A DNA stretch of 64,000 nucleotides from Sceloporus undulatus (taxonomy: Eukaryota; Chordata; Lepidosauria; Squamata; Phrynosomatidae), in the NCBI RefSeq assembly GCF_019175285.1, contig NC_056523.1, positions 178,684,937 to 178,748,936 of the forward strand, written 5' to 3'. Position numbers and translations under genes: made by a program. Shown here one piece after another: positions 36,901 to 42,752 of the stretch; positions within the stretch are counted from its first letter, which is position 1; each line of letters opens with the position of its first letter. The notes under the pieces were generated by a model. That model saw only the letters and a list, made by a program, of their open reading frames with translations. It had not been told where the DNA came from and did no database searches.

Positions 36901-39900
36901 CTAGTGAAGGGAGAGCCATTATGATGTAGTGGTTTGAGTACTAGACTATGAGACCAGGTTTCAAATCTCTCCTCATCCACTGGGTGACCCTGGACAAGTC
37001 ATACTCTCACAGACTCAGAAGGCAAAGACAAAGCCCCTCTGAACAAATCTTTCCAAGAAAACCACATGATAGATTCAACTTAGGGTAGTCCTAAGTCAGA
37101 AACAACTTTAAAGCACTCAACAACAACAACAACAACAACATCTAGTGAAGGACTATCTACTCTGAAAGGCAGTGCCTCTCCAGGTCTTGCACCTGGGACC
37201 ATGAATGCAAAATGCATGTGATCCAGCACTGCATTACAGCTTTTCCAAATGCAGGCCCACGGATAAGCACTTAATTATCACATTCAGTATTGCATACAGT
37301 ATTTTCTAGGTGAGAGATAGGGAACATGTGACTATCTATAGGCTGGACTGCAGTTCCCATCAGACTTAGACAGTACAGCCAATGGTGAGAGACTACGGGG
37401 GTCACAATTGAACAACAACCAGGGGGCTACACATTCTTCACCTATGTACTAAACATAACTAAATATAGAAGCATCCATCATGTTATGTGTATGCTTGCAT
37501 GTATATATTTATAAATGCGTGCAAATATACACACTCACACACAGAGTGTCTGTATCTATGTGAAGGTGTCTCCATATGTGTGTATAGTGCAGGATACACA
37601 CACACAATACACATATATTATGCAATATACATACATACATACATACATATATATATTACTATGTACAAGTGTGTATATGCATGCACATGTTTATACATGC
37701 ACACTAACACATTATAATATATGTGTGGTGACTGCATATGTAAGTGTGCATGCACACACACACACAGAAAGAGAGAGGAAAATAAATTTGTTAGATTCAG
37801 TTGAGGTCTAACCCAGAGAAGTTTTGTTGTACAGTATCACTGTATTAGACAGGATTGGTAAGAAGATTTTATTGATTCCCCCCCCCCTTATATTTCTAAA
37901 AGGTCCTTTTCTAGTTGAGTGGTACATAAACAAATAAAAGAAATTTAAATCACCTGTACTAAACACCTCACCCTTTGGACACACAGGGGCAACTCCAACA
38001 GGAGATATACATCCATGCCAGTCTGAAGTGTCAGAAAGCTACCTTGAGCAATTTCAGATGAGGCTTTAACCCTGCAATTGCCCTACATTATTCACTAAAA
38101 TTTATGAGCCTTCACATAAGGTCATCCACTATTTGTATCCATCATCCCACTCCTTTTTCCATTTTTTTTTCTTACCATGGAAGAAAAAAATGGAACAGCT
38201 GCTTCAGTACCTCCTGATTACTAACATAAGGAGCCTCTGCTCCCACTCGAGTTCGAAATGTCCTTTATCCCATGAAGAAAGGAGAAAAATGGATCACCTG
38301 CTCTCCATCCCTCACGAGTTAATACAGTACCTTTATTCCTCCCCCCATACATACGCACACACACCTTATGGCTCACCTGGGTGCATTTTCCTGAGCCATC
38401 CCCTTCGAGTAGGCTGGAGAGCAGGGAGAGGTCTGGGAGATGAGTGTTGCCATCCTGTGAATACAGGGAAAGGGTGTCAAGAAGACAGTGAATGGTAGTT
38501 TCACAGCCTGGCACCCCTCAAATTTTCAAGCTGTCCCAAGGAGAAGCAGCACTACCAACAGTGCCACCACCAGGAGCTCCTGGCTGCTTTGGTGTTGCCC
38601 TCCCAGATGGCTGACAGTTCATGAGTCAGTTCCTGCTACCTGTTGGTCTGAATCAGGTTCAGCTTAGACTAGAATTGGGAACAGCCTGTAGTACATAGAG
38701 ATCTCAATTATCTGTATCCCTTCTAAAGCAAATAAAGGAGTGATATGAATTACAGGAGAGAACTAGTGGGTGGGAAGGAGATGTTTTCCCCCTACTTATC
38801 TGTTATTCCTTACAAATGGCCTCCTTGTGTTTTAAAAAAATTATTCCATCACCACCCACCCGCCTTAGCCAAGCTTGGACACAGTAAGTAAGCCCAACCG
38901 AGGGGATGATATTCTGGACAAGGGAGAGGAGGGAATGATTTTAGTGGAGTTTTTGCATCTGTCACTAGAAACAAGATATTAGCCCATACTCTTGATCTAG
39001 GGCCAGCATGTACACAAAACAAATGAGTGAGTATCTATTGCAGCACCCCAGGGCTGGCATTTTGAAGCTCTCCACTGACTCAAGCCAAGATGGACAGTAC
39101 CCAAAGCTAATCAGGTCCTTTGACACATGCGGAAGAAAATCCCACCTCTTTCCATTTCTGGCGGTAAAATCAATAACAAAACAATCACAGCAATTTGCTA
39201 TCTTTGCTTCCTCAGTCTGCTTAATGGTACTGTACAAACATCACTGAAGCACCCAGATGATGGAACTTCTCTAGGGAGAAAGCTCCGCAGTTCCGGCCTC
39301 TCTGCTGGCTTCAGGGCAGCTGCTAAAACCTTTTGGTTCCTCTGAGCTTTGAGCATGGGTTAGTCCTGTCACCATAGTTTTACGCAGAACTGTTTTACCC
39401 TGGTCTCAGTTTTATTTAAAATCTAGGTTGTTTGTCTGAACTGTTTCCTACACATTTTATAAATTATAAATTATTCTGTGAGCAACTTTGAGTTTATCGG
39501 ACAAAGAAAAGTAAGAAAGAAATTACTACAAATCCTAATAATATTATTGCTAGATTTTAAGAACCAGGATAGTGTTTTTTCTGCCTTATCCACTCCCTTC
39601 TAAACACTGAAATTCTTCAGTTGGGATATTCAAATCCTTCAAGCAGAATTAATTATGAAAATCAAAAGCAGCTGCTTAATTGTAGATCCTCTACTTTGGG
39701 TTTTCAAGTATCTTCAGTGTTTAATGCAAAAAAGCACTGAGGGAATGATAGCAGGCAAAGGGAACAGTTTGAATTCCAGTAAAGACATTTTGGGGAGGGG
39801 CAGGAAGGAAGGAGGAAGGAAGGGAATAAACAGAAGTATTTTCAGGTGTATGTGTTTTAATAATCACTATTACTGTCTTATTCTTTCTCAAAAAGGCTTC

Positions 39901-41440
39901 AAGAGGAGACTAGCAATCGATTAAACAAGCAATTAAAACAATACCACAAAAAACATTGCAAAAATTGAAGAGCAGCAGATGCAAGACATCTGTATGTAGG
40001 TGTAAAAGGGAGTCCCAAGAATAAAAGGTTTGAGTACCACTGGGTTAGATAGTCTGAGTGAGCTGCAATGGGTTCCCTCTCCGTCTACCTATCCTGACAC
40101 CCTCTGTGATGTAAACTGATACTCTTAAGCATGTTTCCACTTCTTATTTCTCTGAACTTCCCTAGAGATGTACAAACTAGATTAGAAAAACTCCCTCAAT
40201 AACTCTCCTATCTTAGAACGGAGTTCTATCATAAAGACTTTAATTTGTTCTCTATGGGGTTTATCTCACGGAGCTACAAACGTCAAGCTTCTGTCACCCA
40301 AACGTCATCAAAATGGGGTGGAAGTGTCACCAATGTGATCATGCCTGGTGGTTCTAAAGTGGAATGGAAGAGTTATCGCCATGGAATCACCAGCGGAGAA
40401 GCCCTTTTCTTAACGGATTAATCCATTAATAAGAAAAGGGCTGCTTCCTTGATGATTCCATGGCAATAACTCTTCCGTTCTACTTTAGAAGTGCCTGCGG
40501 CATGATCACACTGGTGACACTTCTGTCCTTTTCAATGATGTTTGGGCAATCTAAGTGCCACTTGTGATAAACTCCCGAGCCTTATTGCATGAGAAAAGAA
40601 ATTGGAAACGGACATGGAGAGTAGGGAATTTCTCTGTGCCTCTCTGCATGCTGCTGAAGCACTTTTCTTCCTGAAAAAGACAGTTGTAAAAGCATGCCTT
40701 CTGTTGTGCTGGAAAAATCTGTTTGGCAAAATGCACGCATTTACAATTGTCTCCCTTGGGAAGGAGAATTGAAGTTCTATGACAGCAAGAGGAGAGGCAA
40801 GCAGAAAGCTGATCCTACCTTTCAGCTTTCTTTTCTCATGTGATAAGGCTCTAAACCATTGGTGTCTTTGCTCCTTAGTCAGGATCTCTGACTGCTGCAC
40901 TGCACTAATTCTAATAAAAATAGGCCAATAGCCTTCAGAGGCTTAAAATAGTGCTAAGGATGATTGAACCTGTAGCCCAATTGAGATTTGGCTCCTGGCT
41001 TGTTGCAGTCTAAACCCCACAGCCTGAATCTACAAGAAGCTGGCAGTTAGCTAGACCTGCCTTGTGGGATGAGTTATCAACACAATAACCTCTACCTCTG
41101 TACATCTGTGTTATTTCACCCTCTCTCACCGTGCCAAGTGAGACCCGTGGGCTGACAAGGGGCCCCTCCCCTTGGCCCAGAAGGCCCAAGTCGATGCTCT
41201 TGCGATCCTCTTGGCGCCCATGCCGCCGTGTCCGGCCCTCTGGCTTCCTGAGTGGGCGTTCGCCTCGAGGTAGCCCACCAGCACTTAACTTGCGGACGGG
41301 GTTGGTCAGCCATTTCTTGAGGGTGCTGACTGAGTGGCGGGAGGCAGGAGAACTGGGAGCCGAGCTGCTGGATGCCTGCGGCTGGACTGAGGTCACTGAG
41401 GCTGAGATGCTGCCATCACTGCCTGCAATGGAGTAAGGAT
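10235..41440 (-). CDS. ARHGEF25: ARHGEF25 (p63RhoGEF/GEFT), Rho guanine nucleotide exchange factor; 15 exons, first exon missing
   Basis: The product loads GTP onto RhoA-class GTPases and in known orthologs is switched on by Galpha-q at the plasma membrane. I assembled 15 coding exons, 1883 nt including the stop (about 627 residues), all GT-AG and in phase. In order: a Ser-rich linker with [13 protein letters not shown] and STLKKWL, an acidic stretch, the DH domain from [18 protein letters not shown] to VGRLQGFE, the PH domain from GKLTAQGKL to DFLN, the extension [13 protein letters not shown] known to contact Galpha-q, a divergent Ser/Pro tail and the C-terminus [11 protein letters not shown]. 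These match human ARHGEF25 as I recall it; TRIO and Kalirin share the DH-PH but not this C-terminus. The human N-terminus has a palmitoylated cysteine motif on an earlier exon; the first exon here needs one extra base of phase and was not found up to 64000. Introns hold many repeats. It converges on the Sp5-like gene. Confidence 0.95.
11083..11400. mobile_element. hAT-like MITE interrupted by a Tigger-like MITE (11134-11332)
   Basis: The outer copy has GAGGGGTGGGAATCATGCAG on the left and GGAATGCTGGGAGTTGCACT on the right. Between TA dinucleotides at about 11134 and 11332 lies an element beginning CAGTGGGGCCCAGTTATCTG and ending GGTCTGACTG, consistent with TA-targeted mariner-type insertion. 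In an ARHGEF25 intron. Confidence 0.7.
11426..11830 (+). repeat. Dispersed repeat with GGATCAGACCAAAAGGCCAT
   Basis: The opening ACATAAGAAGGCCACATTGG, the quoted phrase and GGGAAGCGCACAAGCAGGAG are familiar from an abundant sauropsid interspersed repeat. I cannot assign its class. Confidence 0.5.
11911..11963. repeat. (GT)n(GA)n microsatellite
   Basis: About 12 GT units followed by about 14 GA units, 70 bases from the 35-codon exon of ARHGEF25. Confidence 0.95.
12033..12137 (-). CDS. ARHGEF25: ARHGEF25 exon: divergent C-terminal tail
   Basis: 105 nt, 35 codons, phase 0; acceptor TTCCAG, donor [26 protein letters not shown] then [15 protein letters not shown]. No clear human match that I recall; supported by good splice sites, matching phase and an open frame. 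Confidence 0.78.
12361..13502. mobile_element. Non-autonomous DNA element, about 1.1 kb, with internal tandem repeat
   Basis: Left end GGCCCCATTCATACTGGG and right end GTAATGTGAATGAGCCC are degenerate inverted repeats. ACAG flanks both sides. Interior: (TC)n at 12619-12643, and a 57-bp unit (GCATGTTCGCTCAAAAAAAT...) in about two full copies plus a related partial copy at 12802-13040. GC-rich, CpG-containing patches follow near 13270-13440. No transposase frame. In the intron between the last two tail exons and the ALQSPIEY exon. Confidence 0.55.
13503..15216. other. ARHGEF25 intron, nothing recognised
   Basis: No supported gene or repeat family in this 1.7-kb stretch. Confidence 0.5.
15217..15472. 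mobile_element. MITE with CCTTATCACACTAG ends
   Basis: Left CCTTATCACACTAGGAAG pairs with right TTTTCTAGTGTGATAAG; the next 30 bases are also inverted (GCCAAACCAGAGCCAAA versus TTTTGGCTTTG). The end resembles the elements at 40257, 40577, 55396 and 55838. Confidence 0.75.
15475..15575 (+). mobile_element. RTE-like LINE 3' end fragment
   Basis: Phrases GACTTGGAGGTCTCTCATTC and GCTATAAATTGAAATCAACT followed by AGTTAACGAGTCAACAACAG match the 3' tails at 25000 and 57760 and the reverse complement at 30968. Confidence 0.7.
15605..15765. mobile_element. Degraded palindromic MITE
   Basis: Contains TGGGATTTGTAGTGTAGC and imperfect inverted flanks; a distant relative of the family at 8577. Confidence 0.45.
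15770..15860 (-). mobile_element. CR1-type LINE tail
   Basis: On the minus strand the text reads like the common CR1 end (GGGATATGAATAAATGTAAT), followed by AT-rich tail. Confidence 0.5.
16011..16230. mobile_element. Palindromic MITE, complete copy
   Basis: Ends TGGTCCAAAATACACTGCAG and CTGCAGTGTATTTTGGACCA are perfect inverted repeats, extending about 75 bases with few mismatches. Core GAATCCTGGGAATTGTAGTT. Same family as 8577, 45672, 59330 and 59945. Confidence 0.85.
16231..17223. other. ARHGEF25 intron; degraded MITE at about 16850-16950
   Basis: Mostly unassigned AT-rich sequence. Around 16920-16945 GTCCAAAAAAGTAACTTTCC marks the end of a MITE family also at 27290, 49650, 51903 and 56862. 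Confidence 0.5.
17224..17444 (-). CDS. ARHGEF25: ARHGEF25 exon: Galpha-q-binding extension and tail
   Basis: 221 nt; acceptor CCCCAG, donor GTAAAG. Starts [20 protein letters not shown], conserved with human, then a weakly conserved tail with [13 protein letters not shown] (human NGSLPSLLLSPKG) and ends LLSAE. Confidence 0.93.
17445..19408. other. ARHGEF25 intron, nothing recognised
   Basis: Two kilobases without a supported gene or repeat, apart from short simple runs. Confidence 0.5.
19409..19655 (+). repeat. tRNA-related SINE (Sauria-like)
   Basis: Head GCTTGGTGTAGGGGTTTGAA, then TCTCAGCCTCAGAGGAAGAC, a TAGGGTCACCATAAGTCAGA segment and a CACAACAAACACAAC tail. Confidence 0.85.
19794..19880 (-). 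repeat. SINE, 3' part only
   Basis: Reverse complement of the SINE tail region (CATAAATCGGAAATTACTTG and TTGCCTTAGGGTAG). Confidence 0.7.
20047..20227 (-). CDS. ARHGEF25: ARHGEF25 exon: PH domain, C-terminal part
   Basis: 181 nt; acceptor CATCAG, donor GTAGGG. Encodes [39 protein letters not shown] and [10 protein letters not shown]. The Trp of AQAWVADI is the invariant PH C-helix tryptophan. DFL begins the helix that contacts Galpha-q in p63RhoGEF. Confidence 0.95.
20628..20822 (-). CDS. ARHGEF25: ARHGEF25 exon: PH domain, N-terminal strands
   Basis: 195 nt, 65 codons; acceptor TTCTAG, donor GTATTT. Encodes [51 protein letters not shown] and a Tyr/Ala-rich loop ending [13 protein letters not shown] is the usual third PH strand. 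Confidence 0.95.
20990..21095 (+). mobile_element. CR1-type LINE tail
   Basis: GTAAGCCACCTTGAATCCC and GGGATATAAATATAAATA are the standard end of CR1-like elements in sauropsids. Confidence 0.6.
21247..22728 (-). mobile_element. Mariner-like MITE split by an L2-like LINE
   Basis: Left TATACTCATGTA near 21254 and right ACATGAGTATATATGG near 22710 are inverted ends. The right half, reversed, matches 44385-44600 (shared AAAGGCTGGATGGATGAG). The LINE at about 21560-22325 lies between the halves, so it landed inside the older element. Confidence 0.65.
21560..22325 (+). mobile_element. L2-like LINE, ORF2 C-terminus and 3' end
   Basis: An open frame of 147 codons reads [45 protein letters not shown] and [17 protein letters not shown], the C-terminal region of L2-clade ORF2. 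It ends in (ATT)n at 22291-22322, the usual microsatellite tail. Less decayed than the CR1 copies. In an ARHGEF25 intron, opposite orientation. Confidence 0.85.
22729..23158. other. ARHGEF25 intron, nothing recognised
   Basis: AT-rich unassigned sequence leading to the end of an exon. Confidence 0.5.
23159..23236 (-). CDS. ARHGEF25: ARHGEF25 exon: end of DH domain
   Basis: 78 nt, 26 codons; acceptor TTGCAG, donor [23 protein letters not shown] then NVGRLQGFE, matching the human exon almost exactly. Confidence 0.95.
23811..23935. mobile_element. hAT-like MITE
   Basis: CAGGGGTGGACAACTTGTAG on the left; the right half has GATGGTGGGAGTTGCAGTCC, partly complementary to the left. Similar short elements at 37310 and 52115. 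Confidence 0.55.
24128..24178 (-). CDS. ARHGEF25: ARHGEF25 exon: DH domain, [10 protein letters not shown]
   Basis: 51 nt, 17 codons; acceptor CCCCAG, donor [23 protein letters not shown] aligns with human DFLKYYNRAGMDTADLE. Confidence 0.94.
24388..24487. mobile_element. Short foldback with CTAGGGTTAGGG arm
   Basis: GTACGTGCTCGGCACATACT and the following AGGGTTAGGGCGTCC pair with GGATGCC...ATAACCCTAGTACGTGCTGAGCACGTAC. A second small hairpin follows (TTGGCGCGT / ACGCGCCAA). CpG-rich in an AT-rich intron. Related in plan to 42753-42960. Confidence 0.7.
24490..25058 (+). mobile_element. RTE-like LINE 3' end, split by a hAT element
   Basis: Before the insert: AAGTAGAAAGAGAGGAAGAC. After it: reading [20 protein letters not shown] and WRCLI, then the 3' tail TAGGGTCACCATGGGTAGAG and GCAGTTAACAACAAC repeats. 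Joined around one copy of the 8-bp duplication it resembles the LINE at 30968. Confidence 0.8.
24540..24899. mobile_element. hAT-like non-autonomous element with 8-bp target duplication
   Basis: Ends CAGGGGTAGGCAACCT and AGGTTGCCTACCCCTG are perfect inverted repeats. TGCTAGAT lies directly on both sides, the 8-bp duplication expected of hAT transposition. GC-rich left part (GCGGCCCGCGGGCCGG) and an AT-rich interior with CATGCATTTATATTAACATT that is shared with 51048-51150. Confidence 0.92.
25059..25408. other. ARHGEF25 intron, nothing recognised
   Basis: Unassigned; short CT run near 25290. Confidence 0.5.
25409..25501 (-). CDS. ARHGEF25: ARHGEF25 exon: DH domain core ([12 protein letters not shown])
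   Basis: 93 nt, 31 codons; acceptor TTCCAG, donor GTGCTA. Encodes [13 protein letters not shown] then [18 protein letters not shown], the third conserved region of DH domains that forms the catalytic surface. Confidence 0.96.
25502..27019. other. ARHGEF25 intron, unassigned
   Basis: No supported gene. A possible tRNA-like head at 25770-25830 (TAGCCCAGCGGGTAAGAT) may be an old SINE. Confidence 0.5.
27020..27109 (-). CDS. ARHGEF25: ARHGEF25 exon: DH domain ERRLHMY
   Basis: 90 nt, 30 codons; acceptor TTCTAG, donor GTAAGG. Encodes [19 protein letters not shown] and [11 protein letters not shown], nearly identical to the human protein. Confidence 0.95.
27288..27420. mobile_element. MITE with AAAAGTTACTTTT ends
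   Basis: TTGGAAAAGTTACTTTTCAG on the left pairs with AACAAAACTTTTCTAAGC on the right; core ACTACAAGTCCCAGAAAC. Family also at 49650, 51903 and 56862. Confidence 0.65.
27870..27912. repeat. (GT)n microsatellite
   Basis: Twenty-one GT units, giving apparent Val/Cys or Thr/His frames that are not genes. Confidence 0.95.
28371..28718. mobile_element. Tigger-like MITE with TA flanks
   Basis: CAGGTTGAGTCTCCCTTATC and GATAAGGGAGACTCAACCTG are perfect 20-base inverted ends, each flanked by TA, the mariner target. Interior GAGATATCTTGGAGATAGAA and CAGAAAGCAAAGGTGTCACT is the wording I know from Tigger-derived elements of amniotes. Confidence 0.9.
28915..29010 (-). mobile_element. CR1-type LINE tail
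   Basis: Reverse complement ends in TTAATAAATAATGCAG after a GGGTACAAATATTTTAAT phrase; resembles other LINE tails here. Confidence 0.45.
29091..29160 (-). CDS. ARHGEF25: ARHGEF25 exon: DH domain, third helix region
   Basis: 70 nt; acceptor ACCCAG, donor GTATGT. Encodes [20 protein letters not shown] then IKH, aligning with human YFLQELQRCLKDPDWLAQLF. Confidence 0.93.
29510..29585 (-). mobile_element. CR1-like LINE 3' fragment
   Basis: CATAGAGTTGGAAGAGACCA and CCAATCCAACCCCCTGTC are the reverse complement of the CR1/L3 3' end. It lies about 20 bases from an ARHGEF25 exon. Confidence 0.7.
29607..29710 (-). CDS. ARHGEF25: ARHGEF25 exon: DH domain, second helix region
   Basis: 104 nt; acceptor TCTGCAG, donor GTGAGT within a run of GTGAG repeats. 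Encodes [17 protein letters not shown], then [29 protein letters not shown] is a hallmark of the TRIO/Kalirin/ARHGEF25 DH group. Confidence 0.95.
29711..30967. other. ARHGEF25 intron; local 60-bp repeat near 30495-30600
   Basis: CATATTTGACTAAACCCCCA recurs at about 30491 and 30557, a tandem duplication with spacing near 66 bases. Otherwise unassigned. Confidence 0.55.
30968..31225 (-). mobile_element. RTE-like LINE 3' end
   Basis: Minus-strand frame reads [40 protein letters not shown] and WRSLIHRV, then the 3' tail with GTTAACAACAACA. Closest to consensus of the four related fragments here. Confidence 0.85.
31226..31689. other. ARHGEF25 intron, nothing recognised
   Basis: Unassigned AT-rich sequence. 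Confidence 0.5.
31690..34060 (+). mobile_element. Long decayed CR1-like LINE, interrupted by a SINE
   Basis: Scattered frames read [15 protein letters not shown] near 31890, GDLGNYR near 32250, [20 protein letters not shown] near 32680 and [13 protein letters not shown] near 33565, in the order found in CR1/L3 ORF2. Strongly mutated. The SINE at 33309-33535 splits it. Confidence 0.6.
33309..33535 (+). repeat. tRNA-related SINE (Sauria-like)
   Basis: Head CATTGTAGTGTAGTGGTTTT, TCTCAGCCTCAGAGGAAGGC, tail AACATAACAACAA. Confidence 0.85.
34061..34576. other. ARHGEF25 intron, nothing recognised
   Basis: Unassigned. Confidence 0.5.
34577..34643 (-). CDS. ARHGEF25: ARHGEF25 exon: DH domain, first conserved helix
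   Basis: 67 nt; acceptor TCTGCAG, donor GTGCCA. Encodes [20 protein letters not shown] followed by VE. This is the first conserved region of the DH domain, whose Glu of ELIETE contacts the GTPase in the family. Confidence 0.95.
34644..35481. other. ARHGEF25 intron with a CR1-type tail at about 35020-35095
   Basis: AGAAAGGTGGGATATAAGTG followed by (AAATAAAT)n is a LINE end; the rest is unassigned. A G-run follows at 35146-35158. Confidence 0.55.
35482..35609 (-). CDS. ARHGEF25: ARHGEF25 exon: acidic linker into the DH start
   Basis: 128 nt; acceptor TGGCAG, donor GTAAGT. Encodes a Pro/Ser-rich piece, then [18 protein letters not shown], aligning with the human PESEEEQKKKALERSM. The final Met codon is split AT/G with the next exon. 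Confidence 0.92.
36030..36230 (-). repeat. 5S rRNA-derived SINE
   Basis: On the minus strand GATCTTGGAAGCTAAGCAGG at about 36190-36210 matches the 5S rRNA internal promoter region, followed by TTTAGGACTTGAATATGGGA (5S: TTAGTACTTGGATGGGAGA) and a body similar to the tRNA-type SINE tail (GCCTAAGAAAACCCTATGAA). Too diverged and too long for a 5S gene. Confidence 0.85.
36231..36904. other. ARHGEF25 intron, nothing recognised
   Basis: Unassigned AT-rich sequence. Confidence 0.5.
36905..37140 (+). repeat. tRNA-related SINE (Sauria-like) with (CAA)n tail
   Basis: GCCATTATGATGTAGTGGTT head, GGGTAGTCCTAAGTCAGAAA near the end, and seven CAA units at 37118-37140. Confidence 0.85.
37310..37435. mobile_element. 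hAT-like MITE
   Basis: ATAGGGAACATGTGACTATC and GGACTGCAGTTCCCATCAGA pair loosely with the right half; family of 23811. Confidence 0.5.
37500..37765. repeat. Compound CA/TA/TACA microsatellite region
   Basis: Interrupted (CA)n, (TACA)n at 37629-37648 and (TA)n; the long His/Thr/Tyr-rich frames here are microsatellite translations. Confidence 0.9.
37766..38376. other. ARHGEF25 intron, nothing recognised
   Basis: Unassigned. Confidence 0.5.
38377..38454 (-). CDS. ARHGEF25: ARHGEF25 exon: [13 protein letters not shown]
   Basis: 78 nt, 26 codons, phase 0 at both ends; acceptor TCACAG, donor [26 protein letters not shown] aligns with human ELPELTLLTTLLEGPG. Confidence 0.92.
38455..40256. other. 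ARHGEF25 intron, nothing recognised
   Basis: No gene; (GGAA)-rich patch at 39805-39830. Confidence 0.5.
40257..40576. mobile_element. Foldback MITE with GTTTATC ends
   Basis: Arms of about 150 bases are inverted copies with moderate divergence around 40425-40437; the inner part (GAAGCCCTTTTCTTA / TAAGAAAAGGGCTGCTTC) is nearly exact. Ends GGGGTTTATCTCAC and GTGATAAACTCCC. Confidence 0.85.
40577..40851. mobile_element. MITE abutting the previous one, GAGCCTTAT ends
   Basis: GAGCCTTATTGCATGAGAAA on the left pairs with TTTCTCATGTGATAAGGCTC on the right. It starts at the base where the preceding element stops. Confidence 0.75.
41130..41440 (-). CDS. ARHGEF25: ARHGEF25 exon: N-terminal linker
   Basis: 311 nt. 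Acceptor TTTTTAG at 41441-41447, donor GTGAGA from 41129. Encodes [14 protein letters not shown], then a Ser/Ala/Pro stretch, [20 protein letters not shown], a basic segment with [11 protein letters not shown] and GLLGQGEG. The opening equals the human ARHGEF25 YSIAGSEGSISAS. The STLKKWL block is closer to TRIO/Kalirin than to the human ARHGEF25 counterpart (GLRRWLDH). The first two bases complete a codon begun in a missing upstream exon. Confidence 0.93.
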
Positions 41441-41507
41441 CTAAAAAGAGAGGACAAGCACAATCAATGAGTATTCATTGAACAGATTTTAAGTGGTACT
41501 TCTAAGG

Positions 41508-41650
41508 CAGAGGTGGGCAAGATGTGGCCCCTGAGACCTCCCAGGGTCATTTTTTCTTGCCTCAAAATGGCCTCTAAGGGACCTGGGGGCATTTTTGCTA
41601 AGTTCCCCCTCCCCCTGACCAATTTAGGCCCGCGATAGGCCTTTTTTTTT
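41508..41650. mobile_element. hAT-like fragment
   Basis: CAGAGGTGGGCAAGATGTGG resembles the ends at 24540 and 23811; only one end is recognisable. Confidence 0.45.
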
Positions 41651-41717
41651 TAACAAGAAGTGAATGGGAAATTATTTCTGCTCACTTCATTTTGCCTAAA
41701 AAGCAAGGTGAAGTTCA

Positions 41718-41840
41718 GTAGTGGTTCCCAATCTTTGATCATCCATTTATTTTAGACTCTAGCTCCCAGAAGCCCCAGATGACTTGGTCAACATTCAGAC
41801 ATAAGTTCAAAGCATCTGGAGGAAGAACCACTGAACTAGA
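41718..41840. mobile_element. Short hAT-like MITE
   Basis: AGTGGTTCCCAATCTTTG on the left pairs loosely with GAGGAAGAACCACT on the right; core TAGCTCCCAGAAGCCCCAGA. Confidence 0.6.
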
Positions 41841-42752
41841 GGACATCTGAGTGGATGTCTCTGGTAGGGATGTGGCCCTTCCAAGTCTCCTGGGTGGGCT
41901 AATAAGTCCTCCAAGCTTCCACAGTTGCCCAGTCCCATCGCAAGGAAGGACACCTAAAAGCAATGGTGGTTTCCATGTTAATGGTTGAGTAAATCTGGTC
42001 CAGGTTTTAGTCTGATATATAAAGGAGCCATCTGAGGTTTTGCAGACAAGGATTTGAGCTAAAATCTAAAGCAGAGTCAATGCCTGGCTGATAATGGAAG
42101 ATACCATCTGCTACTGCCTGGAAGATCTTCCACCCAATTTGTGGATGGGTTATTCAGTACTGATACAAGGGCACTTTACACATGCTCAGAGCCATTTGGA
42201 GGAGAAACTCAGCACACATTCTTTGCCTACCAAAGGATCTGAGATTCAATGTGATTTCAGGCAACATGTCTGGAAAACAGCCTTGTGTTATTTAATATAT
42301 CTTAACCTCCATGATAGAACTCACATCCCAAGCTGTTCCCATCTGGGCATTGGTCAGACCCACAACTCCATTAGCTCAAGATAATTTGTTGCACCCACTA
42401 TGGACCTTCAACTACCAATCAAGAGTGGAAGTGAAGTGGAAGTTAATCAGTAATCTCATGAGTAAAAGGTAATGTCATACACAGTATGTCCATTTTCAAA
42501 AAGATTCTATTGGTTCAAATTAAGGCCAACGTTCAGAACAGGATGAATTTAATTACACTATCTTTGGCATCTCTAAGAACTCCTTTTGGGAAAACAATCC
42601 TTAAAGAAATGTTCAGTGTGGTTACTGGTTGTTAGTGTGTCTTTCAGTTCCCCACTATCCCTTGACAATATCCCACACCAGCTCCCTTCTACAGCTAATT
42701 GTATCACCTCCTTGTGAAATCCACAAGGTCACCATGGCAGGTTACAAACCGC
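41841..42752. other. 5' flank or first intron of ARHGEF25, nothing recognised
   Basis: Unassigned; searched on the minus strand for a cysteine-rich first exon without success. Confidence 0.45.

Noticed and set aside
37487-37811. His/Tyr/Ile-rich frames
   Set aside because: Translations of CA, TA and TACA microsatellites.
10235-41440. Assigning the RhoGEF to TRIO or Kalirin
   Set aside because: The STLKKWL block and DH-PH are TRIO-like, but the LLSSLLEG segment, [13 protein letters not shown] and terminal [11 protein letters not shown] are ARHGEF25 features and no SH3, Ig or kinase exons follow.
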